DNA of 64,000 nucleotides, from the NCBI RefSeq assembly GCF_020382885.2, contig NC_058506.1, positions 1-64,000 on the forward strand, given 5' to 3'. Positions 26,269-38,200 of this stretch are shown one piece after another (position 1 is the first letter of the stretch; each line of letters starts with the position of its first letter). The notes beneath the pieces are model-generated. The model saw only the letters and a list, made by a program, of their open reading frames with translations. It made no database searches and was not told the origin of the DNA. The translations under genes were made by a program, and so were the position numbers. This DNA is from Scatophagus argus. Taxonomy: Eukaryota; Chordata; Actinopteri; Scatophagidae.

Positions 26269-29200
26269 ATGCGAAAAAGTTGCCCAGAGCTCCTCAGGGA
26301 AGCAGCCAATTTAATTGAAGTTGCCATAAGAAATGCTCCAGAACAAGAAACATCCTCCCCACAGTCACAGGAACGTCCTAACCCTGCTCGAACACCTGTT
26401 CAGGGTAAGCTAATCACTTACGTATCACTTACCGGTATGTATGTCGCTGGCTAATCATTAATCTTATAATGGGCAGGTGTGCTAGTAATTATCAGTTATT
26501 CAAGAGACATGTTAATGTGTAATGTTAATGATAATTTGGTAGGCCTGTGCGCTGATTGGATCTGAGTTAGTTTGCTAATCAACAAAAAATAGCTAAGTTA
26601 GCCAGCGGCCTCGTGATAGAGGAGTAAGGCTAGTATGTTAATGTGAAATTTAAAACAGCTACCATAATAATATTATTATTCACTTTTGAGATGTGGTGGC
26701 TAAGATGGTATTTTTTTTCTTCGTTTTAGCCGAAATATCAAGACTCTTTGCGCCTTATGTCAGAACAAGCATGACGAGACGACCCGGTGCCCAAGCTAGA
26801 AGAATCTTCAGTTACACACACGTGTTCTGCTGTGTAGCTGACCACCGAGCCGACTCGGTCTCAAGCGTAGGGATGAAAGCTGACCTTCTCGCTGCAGGAC
26901 TGGGAGAACAGAGAGTAACATTTTCAGGTCAGTAATTATGAGGGGTTTGTTCTGTATGTATAGCAAAACATTATAAACTTCGTTTAGGATAGGTAAGTGT
27001 CGTTGAATTATGACCTCTCAAAGGTAACGTGTTGTGGCTGGATGTGTGTAGTTATGCTATATTTCATTAATGACATGAGAGCAACCTGTATGTTTATACA
27101 GTACTATCTTTTTCGAGCTCAGCGTACAGGTCAGCAATATCACTGTTCTCTCCTGGTGCTCTAATGACACAGAGGATACGTGTTGTCTTCATAGTATGCT
27201 GCAGGTATGATACGAACATAATTCATGCTATGACCTGGGTCAGTATTGGCAACAGTGAAGGACAATGCCAAAATGGATACATCAGTTTAGGTTGTTTTGA
27301 AAGGGTGCAGAGAGATAATGGCATTCCCTGCTTCTGAAACCCAATTCATTACTCTGTCAACACAGTTCATGCACATTATTCTAAGTTATGGCCATTAGGT
27401 TTTAGAAATGTAAGTGAATAGAATAGAATAGAATAGAATAGAAAGCTTTTATTGTCATTATACGGGTACAATGAGATTTCTGCTTTCCCATAAAGTGCAC
27501 ACAGTAATAAAGTAAATAAACATAGAGACCTAGTATATACTAAAAGTAATAAAACTTAATAAAATTTAAAAAATATATATATATATTAACAATTTTTACA
27601 CAATTTGTACACGATTTACTGCAGATGGCATTAACTTATGGGTAAAGTGAATGCAGTGTATAAAGTGACTGTTGTGGCATTCTCAAGTATTATACAATTT
27701 TACATCAAAGAGAGGGAAGGCTGCATAAAGGCAGAGAGGTACATGGCAGTATCCTATGGGTAAGTGAACACAGTGTATAAAGTGACTGATGTGACATTTT
27801 CAAGTATTTTGCAATATGCATGAGAGAGTAGAGGCAAGTATATATGGCAGTATATGACAGTATATGGCAAGTATGGCAGAATTATGACAGTATATAATAA
27901 CATATAGCAGAGCAGCGATAGTGCAAGTGACAAGAGTTCCAAGAGTTCCTGTATTTAGCAACATTGTGGTGTGGGTGGCATTGCCAGTAACATGCAAAGC
28001 CTGTCAGTTCCTTTGTGCTAGATTTGAGTTGAGCCTAGTGACAGCTTTAGGAAAGAAGCTGTTCCTCAGTCTATTTGTTTTTGCTTTGATGGCCCTGTAG
28101 CGCCTGCCAGAGGGCAACAGGTTGAAGTGGTGGAAGCCAGGGTGTGTAGTCTTTTACGATGCTCCTGGCTCTGCTGAGACAGCGGGAGTCGTATATGGAG
28201 GCTAGGGGAGGAATGTAACAGCAGTGTAACATTCAGCTGTGCAATGCTGATGATCAACCAATTTATAGTGTGCTCTGACTGTGCCAGACCCAAAGGCCAC
28301 TGTCAGTCAAATATACAGGTGTGTAAATTAATGAGGATTGGGTATGTGTGCTTGCACTGATTGTGAAGGGTGTGGGAGATACATTTGACACACCTTTGGC
28401 CGCTCCCGGCAGTGTCATTATACTTGCAATTCTATCAAAAGGATTGTAATGTGACTTGTTTTGTTTTTGTTTTGTTTCTTGATTTCTATTTCGGACATGT
28501 GGAAATCCCTTGCAGTGCACAAAACACATTTTCACTTGGTATTGGTTGGTATTTGTTTACCACTACCAATGGCTCTCTTTACCCTAGGTTCATTTTACTC
28601 CTAAATTGATTGTCATTCTTAATAGTAGTTTTCAGTCTTAACTTGTTTTTTGGATATTCATTTACATTTAGGCTTTTTTTCTTTATACAGGGAGTCCCAG
28701 TGATCCAATGGTTATAACGAATAAACTGCTGGAAGTTTATCCAAAGCTGCAAGAAGGTGGAGGCTTTGAACTTCTTAAAATTGCGGGATCAACTCGCAGC
28801 CGAAGTCTTGCATTACTTCCGTGTCCCACCACTGGATACACTATCGCCTTTTTGAAGGACCCATCCACCATGATAGGACAGGCCACATTGTACATTCGTC
28901 CACTGCAGCAGGATCTACCCATACATTCTGTAAATGCATCTACAGACATTGTGTTTTACAAATACTCCAGTCTAAGCTCAGTGGTGCATTTTATTAATAT
29001 TAAGTCATTTGTTGTTTAGGAGAACTCACACCATGCCTCTGGTCCTGCCATAACTTGCATCACTTGTCAGGAGGAGGTTATGTTTTCTGAGATGAAGCGT
29101 CACAGAATGACTTGCAATGAGTATGTATTTTCTTAAGCGTACCATGTTTATTTAAAGAACATGACTATTGTGTGTTACTCAAAGGTAACTCAAATAGGTA

Positions 29201-32200
29201 GTATGACTGCACATTTAATTTGAGTTAACTTTTTAAGGGCACAAACGCAGGATTCAGATGGAGGTCCAAAAAATGAAGACAGAGGGAACCCAGTCAATGA
29301 TGATGAAGTGCCTGGACCATCGGCTGTGGGAGCAGTACAACCAGTAGTGATTGAGGATTGTGACTACAATGAAACAGACAATGGTTAGTGACACCAACTA
29401 TGGTCTGCTAGGAGATTGTACTTTTTAAAAAAGTAAATGAATGTTGTCTATCAATAATGTTTTATTTTTCACACATAGGGACTGTGTAAAATACAATATA
29501 TGCATATAAGCATTTCAGACTTAGAATTACTGAAAAAAAAATCTTTATTACAATTTGGGACAGAGGCTTAATCACATCTTACTTTATTTGGCCCTTGATG
29601 TATATTTTAGCTAAAGTAAATATGTAACATTTGGTGTGAATGCTGCTTTGCTTGCTTTCTCTCTTTTAAACCATAAAGATTCTGAACATATTGGGTCTCA
29701 TGTTGGTGACACGAAACGTTTTCCAACTTAACATGCCTTTTTATATTTAACTATTTTCCTCACGATTGTTTTTTTTTATTATTATTTTTTTTTTTTTAGA
29801 TTGGAAACTTATTAAAGAGCCAGCTGAAGCTGCTAAAGTTTTTAAACAGAATCTTCTAAGGGAGCACGCCAATGGGGAAACACTCAAGATGAAGATGGAC
29901 ATTCGAGACTCAGAAGAGGAGCGTGAACAACAGCTTCTGTCATTCTACAAACAGCAGCAGGAGTGGGCATGTCCACTCAATTGTACTCTTGCTGGTAGGT
30001 ATCAGTTTATCAAGGCTCCTGTGCAAATGATGTCTCAATGGGACATCACCTTCTAAAATAAATGGCAAATTAGGTAAAAAGTAAAGCCTGTAACATAGAT
30101 ACATTAATAACATTTATATTCCTGTTTCCTATATGCAATTATTACACTGGACAAAAAGGTCCTGAAGTATTTTTTTGGGCTTTAATGGCCTTTTTTCTGA
30201 TGGGACGGGGTAGGGTTGGGGAAATAACCCAGGCCCCCAGGTGGGGGGCTTGACTGCTGCACCACCTTGCCCACCTCTGTTTATATTTTTAGATTCTATT
30301 TACACAGTGTGAATAGAAGAAAACTCAATTGTTACAACTTAACTTACTATGGGTTTGGTTGGGGCATCCATGGCCTAGTTGTTAAGGGTTAGCCATGATT
30401 GGAGCAGCCATGACCTTGTGGTTAGGGTGTTGGATCAGAGGTTTGCAGGTTTGAACCCCACCCTAACCAGTTGGTTATGGCTGAAATGTCCTTGAGCACG
30501 TCATATGACCCACACAGTGTCCAGGTTGTAAACAATACCCTGTAATCAAGTCGCTTAGGGTAAAAAGTGTCAGATAAGTGCAATGGAATGAAAAGGAAGG
30601 GTTGTTTACCAGGAAAACTTTTTAACACATGCAGATTTCTCGTTGTTTTACATGTATGCGTTTCAGTTGCATTTTTAGAGATCGCCACAAAATGTATTCT
30701 TTTAGGTAGCTAAAACTCCACTTGTGTGTAAACAAAATGCCTAAACAGTTTAAGAAAATATGTGTATGAGTGCCAATGGGGCTTCAGTCACTGCTTTTTT
30801 TTTCCTGTGCTTCCTCAGGTGATTCTGCAGTTGGAGAGGGTGTGATGAGGTACTTCATGACAACAATTATATCGAAACTCCAGTTTGGATTCAGTCTAGG
30901 GCTTGGTAAGTCTCCTACTGTTTTGGATAATATGGTGTTATGATAATGTGGTTTTATGTGTTATGATTATGATTGATAAATGATTAATAAATGATTACTG
31001 TGACTTCTGCTTTGTTGGTACTTGACAGGAGGAATGGGCCGGACGGTCTTATTTGAGGGTGAAATTGACCATCTTGTTCCAGCAGCATCAGAGGCACTTA
31101 TTGAAAGCAACCTCTTCCGGGTTGCAGGTAGGATGTTGGGCCACGGCTTTCTGCACAATGGCCCCGTTGTCACCGGGTTAAGTCCTGCTGTGATTCATGT
31201 GCTCTTCAATGGAGACCCCGAAATGGCAACTGTTGCTATCGAAGACTGCCCTGATCTACACATCAGGGATATCATAAAACTGGTAAGCATAAAGAAATAA
31301 CTTGCTGCTTTTTTGTTTTTGTGTTGGGGTGGGTAATAATGTTTAGCTTTCATCCTAGCTTGATCAAGAAGATCTTACACCTGAAGAGAAGGACACAATT
31401 TCAGATCTCTGCATGTCCTGGGACCTCCCACCAGTCACAAGAACAAACAGGAAATGGCTGCAAAACAAACTTCTCCTCCATGCAGTGAGTTCCTCCTTGA
31501 TAAACTGTTGAATTATGTAGTTGCTGTTGTAAGTCTTATGGGTTATGTTAACACTGGCAGACATATGCAGTAAATAGTTGTATTTTATTGCTGAAAATCC
31601 TGCTTGAGTGTAAAGGGAGGCTAAAAACTTTTGCATGCATTTATTTTATTTGTAGATATTTGAAAGTCAAATGTAATGTTTGTTTCATTTAACAGTTGTG
31701 TACAACTTTGTGTTGGGCTTTCACATTTCGACTGTATATATTGTCTGTGGTCATATAGCATGGCATGTTTGTCAAGGGGTATGCAAGTTTCTACATCTGG
31801 TATTAAGCGTTATGGTATACTTTTTAGAAGTTGTTTTCAAGTGTTCATTATTAACTATTATAGGACAGGACACTTCCTATGACTCAGGACAGGACACTTC
31901 CTATGACTCATGCACAGCCAGCTCTCCTGCGTTGGGTAACGTATTGCGTATTGCGTCACTTCCTCTTCTCGCACTACTCATTCACTTGCTAGCGTTTGGT
32001 GTTCGGTGGTATTGGTGTACTTGAGTCGACATATTTTGTGTTAGCTTTTACTGTGGTTGGTTCTTACATATAAGTACACAAGCACTTTAGGAAAAGTTTA
32101 TTAACCGCACGATCATCTAGATTCTTTCCTTTTCCGATCCCCGTCCTGTTTGTCGTTGAGCTTAGCTTAGTGCTAACATGGCTTCTTCCACTCACTCTCC

Positions 32201-35200
32201 CTCTGCCTCTCCCGTCTTCTGTAAGGTGTGTGAAATGTTTAGCTATTCCTCTGCCTCCTTTAGTGAGAGTGAGATGTGTAGAAAGTGTAGTTTATTCACA
32301 GCTTTGGAGGCGAGGCTAAGTGAGTTAGAGGCCCGGCTTCGTACTGTAGATCACAGTCCATTAGTCCCGACAGCTAGCCAGCAGCAGTTAGCCTGTGCGG
32401 ACCGGCCTACTTTAGCTACTTTAGCTGATGTCAGCCGCCCCCCGGGAGCCCCCGAGCAGCCGGGAAGTCAGGGAGGTTGGGTGGCGGTTCGAAAGAAGCG
32501 TAGTCCAAAACAAAGGCCCGTGGTTCACCACCAACCGCTTCATGTATCTAACCGCTTTTCCCCACTCAGCGACACACCCGCTGAGAAACCGACCCTGGTT
32601 ATTGGCGATTCTGTTTTGCGATATGTGAAGCCGACACCAGCAACCATAGTCAAATGCATCCCGGGGGCCAGAGCGGGCGACATAGAGGGCAATTTAAAGC
32701 TGCTGGCGAGAGATAAGAGTAAATATGGTAAGATTATAATTCACGTCGGCGCTAATGACACTCGACTACGCCAGTCGGAGGTCACCAAAGTCAATATTGA
32801 GTCGGTGTGTAATTTGGCAAAAACCATGTCGGACTCCGTAGCATTCTCTGGTCCCCTCCCGAATCTGACCAGTGATGATATGTTTAGCCGCATGTCATCG
32901 CTCCGTCGCTGGCTGTCACGGTGGTGTCCAGAAAACAACGTGGCCTTTATAGATAACTGGGAGACTTTCTGGGGAACACCTGGCCTCATTAGCAGAGACG
33001 GCGTTCATCCCACTTGGGGTGGTGCGGCTCTTATTTCTACCAATATGGCCAAGTTTATTAGACAACCAACACCCTGACAACCCAGGGTCGAGGCCAGGAA
33101 GCAGAGTCGCTGTCTTACACACTTCTCTGCTGCTTCTGTAGGACTGCCGCCCTCCGTTAAAATTAGAATAAATAAAAATATAAATTCACACAGTAATACT
33201 AAGATTAATAATCCCATAGAAATAGTGTCAGTGCCTCGTCCTCCCATAGTCCAACCAGCACAAAATTTAAGAAGTGTTAATCATAATAACCTCATAAAAA
33301 TACAAACTAGCAAATATTTAGAGCCAAAAAATAGGACAGTCAGATGTGGATTATTAAATATACGATCCCTCCACTCTAAATCCCTCCTAGTCAGTGATCT
33401 AATTATTGATCATCAGTCTGATATATTCTGCCTCACTGAGACTTGGTTACGGGATGAAGAATATGTTAGTTTAAATGAATCAACTCCATCTGGTTATATT
33501 AACTATCATGTTCCTCGAGCCACAGGCCGAGGAGGAGGAGTGGCAGCAATCTACTACTCCAGTCTTCAGATTAACCCCAAACCTAAATCCATCTATAGCT
33601 CATTTGAGAGTCTCACTCTCAGTCTGTCTCACCAAAACTGGAAGTCAGAAAAGCCAGTTTTATTAGTTGTTGTGTATCGCCCACCTGCTGCTGCTTACTC
33701 AGAGTTCCTGTCTGAGTTTTCTGACTTCTTATCTAGTTTAGTGCTCAGTACAGATAAAGTCATTATAGTAGGTGACTTCAACATTCATATGGATGTTGAC
33801 TCTGACAGTCTTAAAACAGCCTTTAGTTCACTCTTAGATTCAATAGGTTTCCTTCAGATAGTGAATGAACCAACACACTGCCACAATCACACACTCGATC
33901 TGGTTCTCACCTATGGCCTAGAAACTAAGAACCTGTCAGTTGCCCCTCAAAACCCCCTCCTTTCAGACCATTCGCTTGTAGTTTTTGAACTAACTTTAGA
34001 AGACTTTACAGCACACAACAAAAAGGTCTATTACAGCAGATGCCTCTCTGAAGATAGTGTAGACAGATTTAGGGATGCAATCCCATCACAGCTCCCCTCA
34101 GCTCCATGTACCAGTACAACAGACCGTACTGATTTAAACGTTACTCCTGCAGTAATTGATTCCTTTGTCAACAACACTGCAGCCACGTTGCACACAGTTG
34201 TAGATATGGTTGCCCCACTGAGAAAGAAGGTTAGAAATCATAGGAGGCTAGCTCCTTGGTATAATTCAAATTTAAGAACACTCAAACAAACATCAAGACG
34301 GATGGAGAGGAAGTGGTACTCCTCCAAATCAGCTGAATCCCAGAGGGCCTGGAAAGACAGTCTATTGACATACAAAAAGGCCCTTCGTGAAGCCAGAACT
34401 GCCTATTATTCAACATTAATAGAGAAAAACAAGAACAACCCACGTTTTCTCTTTAACACTGTAGCCAGGCTGACCAAGAGTCACAGCTCTGTTGAACCTT
34501 GTATTCCTGCAGCTCTTAGCAGTGAAGACTTCATGAGTTTCTTCACCAATAAAATCAATAACATTAGAGAAATAATCAATAAAGATCTTCCCAGAATAGC
34601 CAATATAGTGCCATCTCTAGTAATCTCTTTTAATCCTACTCCATCTCTGGACAGGTTCCTGCCCATAGACCTCCCCGAGCTGACCTCCAGCATTAACAAA
34701 TCTAACCCAACTACATGTCTCTTAGACCCCATCCCAACTAAGCTCCTCAAGGACGTCTTTCCCTTGATTGGCGTTTCCCTCTTAGATCAGATAAACTTAT
34801 CCTTAACAACAGGTTATGTACCACAGGCGTTTAAAACCGCTGTTATTAGACCTTTACTTAAAAAACCTTCACTTGACCCAGACATCTTAGCAAACTATAG
34901 GCCGATATCCAACCTCCCGTTCTTATCTAAAATACTCGAAAGAGTGGTTGCAAATCAGTTGATTGATCACCTACACAGGTACAGTCTCTTTGAGATGTTT
35001 CAGTCTGGTTTTAGAGCCCATCACAGCACAGAAACAGCACTGGTTAAAGTCACAAATGACCTCCTCATGGCATCAGACCGCGGGCTTGTCTCCATACTTG
35101 TTTTGCTAGATCTCAGTGCTGCTTTCGACACTGTAGATCACAGCATTTTATTACACAGATTAGAACATGAGACTAGGATCACAGGGACTGCGCTATGCTG

Positions 35201-38200
35201 GTTCAAATCATATTTAACAGATAGATTTCACTTTGCTCAAGTTAATAATGTTTCCTCTTCATATATAAGGGTTAGCCTCGGTGTTCCACAAGGTTCAGTG
35301 CTTGGGCCGATCCTGTTCACCTTATACATGCTCCCTCTAGGAAATATTATTCAGAAACATGGCATAAACTTTCATTGTTATGCTGATGACACTCAGCTGT
35401 ACTTATCCTTAAAGCCTGAAGAAACAGAGCCGTTAGCCAGACTCCAGGCATGTCTTAAGGACATAAAGGACTGGATGACCTCCAATTTTTTATTATTAAA
35501 CTCAGACAAAACTGAGATCATTGTTCTAGGCCCCAAACACCTTAGAAATAGAATAGCTGACAATATTCTCTCTCTGGACGGCATTACTTTGGCCTCCAGT
35601 ACGACTGCAAGGAACCTCGGCGTTATCTTTGATCAAGATGTGTCATTTATTCATCACATTAAACAGACCTCTAAGACCGCCTTCTTTCACCTCCGTAATA
35701 TCGCTAAGATTAGGAGTGTCCTCTCTCAGAGTGATGCTGAAAAACTTGTTCATGCTTTTGTTACTTCTAGGCTGGACTACTGCAACTCACTATTGTCAGG
35801 ATGTCCAAATTATTCTATTAATAACCTGCAGCTGATCCAAAATGCAGCAGCTAGAGTTTTAACAGGAATCAGTAAAAGGGATCATATCTCCCCCATCTTA
35901 GCTTCTCTTCACTGGCTTCCGGTAAAATTCAGAATAGACTTTAAAATTCTCCTACTTACATATAAGGCCCTAAATGGACTCGCCCCATCATACCTGCAGG
36001 ATCTAATAGTCCCATATATTCCCAATAGAACACTCAGATCACAGAGTGCAGGTTTACTTACAGTTCCCAGAATTTATAAAAGTAGAACGGGAGGACGAGC
36101 CTTTAGCTATCAGGCACCCCTGCTGTGGAACCAGTTGCCAATCTGGGTTCGACAGGCAGACACCACCTCCACTTTTAAGACTAAACTTAAAACCTTTCTG
36201 TTTAGTAAAGCATATAGTTAGCACCAAATAAACTGTGTAGGGCTGGTAGGCATAGTTTCACCCACCTCATGATATATAGCCACAGGTAGAATAGGTCTGA
36301 CTAACTGTTAATCTTTAAATCTCTATCATAGCTAAGCTGCTATAGGCCTATGCTGCCGGGGGACACAAACATGATCCACCAAGCAGTTTCCCCTCCTCCT
36401 TTTCCTCTTCTATCCTCTCCCCTCGTCAGATTAACATGCAGTTCATTATTTTATGTCACTAACTGTGTGTCCAGTGCTCCTCGTAGTCTTGTGTCTCTCC
36501 CTCCCTTTCTCTCTCTCTCTCTCTGTATCTTTCTGCAGGTATCTCTCCATCCAGATCTTCAAGTTGAACTGTAGCCGGCTCTATGACCAACCCAATGTGT
36601 ATTGTTGACATCTGCCTGTCATTCCTCTATGTACCGACTATGGGCGGGGTGGTTCTCCCTACGGGCCGAAATCGAACTGATAGGATAGTGATTCTCAACA
36701 TCACATAAAAAAAAAAAAGAATACATGAATGTTACAGCAGTTCATTATAATTTTCAATACTATAAATTTCCTATAACTTGTGAAATGTTAAAATCATATT
36801 GAGGTGGTAGCAAAAAGTGAAACTAAACAGTTGAGATTTTGTTTTGCTTATCTTTTTAGTAATGTCATTTCTCATGTTGCAAATTGCTTTCCTGCCTGTA
36901 CAACATCCATTGCACGTCTGCCCGTCCTGGGTGAGGGATCCCTCCTCTGTTGCTCACCCTGAGGTTTCTTCCATTTTTTCCTGTTAAAGGTTTTTCTGGG
37001 AGTTTTTCCTTAGTCGATGTGAGGGTCGAAGGGCAGAGGATGTTGCTGATGTTATGTTAAGCCCTTTGAGACAAACTGCTTGTAAAAATGGGCTATACAA
37101 ATAAAGTTGACTTGACTTGACTTGACTATTAGATGGTGATCCAGTGTGTGATTATAAACAATGTCCATACCGAGTGTTGCATCCTTAAAATTTGGATTGT
37201 GAATTATGTCCGTCTCTTAGGTCATTGGTAGGACTACACGGCAGGTAAAACAACTGCGAAGGGGCATAAAAGACGTGATGCTCTGGCCACTCCTCTCCTC
37301 AAGGCCAGATGTAGTCCAACTGATGTTTCCCAGAATGGTCGAAATTCAGTTCACTCCCCAGGTAAGTCAGATTTTGTTTACTTGGTGAATTATAGTGCTG
37401 CAAAACCATTAAAACATTTGAACATGAGTAATAATGTGAAAGCCATAGTTAATAATCAATAATTAATCACATTTTAATCACACATTGTTGTATCATCATT
37501 ATAACACTTAACTATTAAAAATTAGCCTGCTCTATGCAGGTTTCTATCGGTAAACAGTTTTTTAGCCTTCGTCTTAAGTCAAGTTATATTCATGGATTAT
37601 ACAACCATTAAAGCTTAAGAGGTGCCCAGGACTTTGTATGTGGTCTAAGACCGACATTCTCAACTACATATTTAGCGACTTTGTAAGTGTGTCAATACTG
37701 GCAAGTCTGAGGCTCTACCCACTCACCCACGACTAACCCTCAGGCAGGAATATCTGCGGGTACCATGAAAACTGCATAATGCCAACATAAAATGTTCATA
37801 TTTGTTCTTTAAGATGGTCCTACAGAAAATCACTTGGCCTGTGGAGGACAGTGATGACGAGGACTTTGATGTGGAGAATGTGTGCCGAATTACTGGGTTC
37901 CTGAGAACATTCGTGGAAGCCGGTATGAAACACTTTTTATTTGAAAAATGTACTGTACTCTACATTTTATTCAGTTGAGGCTGGAGATTGTGCACATCCC
38001 ATACAAAGGTGGAGGACAAAGGCTGACTGAAGTTTGAAAGTAAGGAGTACGCACTGTTAAAATACTTCTTTTTGAATGTTTATTCCATGGTTAGAATAGG
38101 ATGATGTTTCGGCTGTGTTGCTCTTCAGATTCTCTACAAACACAGACTGACTGGTTTGAAATAACACCTGGCCTGCAGGGGTGTGGCCATTTTTTTTAAA

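Larger units (their letters stand above)
31861..37124 (+). mobile_element. Full-length L2 (Maui-like) LINE in intron 9 of the HECT gene
   Basis: The element has two 24-bp direct repeats at its 5' end (31863-31886, 31887-31910), ORF1, ORF2, an untranslated region with fish L2 landmarks (GAGGGATCCCTCCTCTGTTG, GAGGTTTCTTCCATTTTTTCC, GGGAGTTTTTCCTTAGTCG) and a (TTGAC)n tail at 37107-37124. ACTATTA lies at 31854-31860 and again at 37125-37131 and is the likely target duplication. It sits in sense orientation in the intron, between the donor at 31485 and acceptor at 37220, so it need not disrupt the host frame. Confidence 0.9.
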
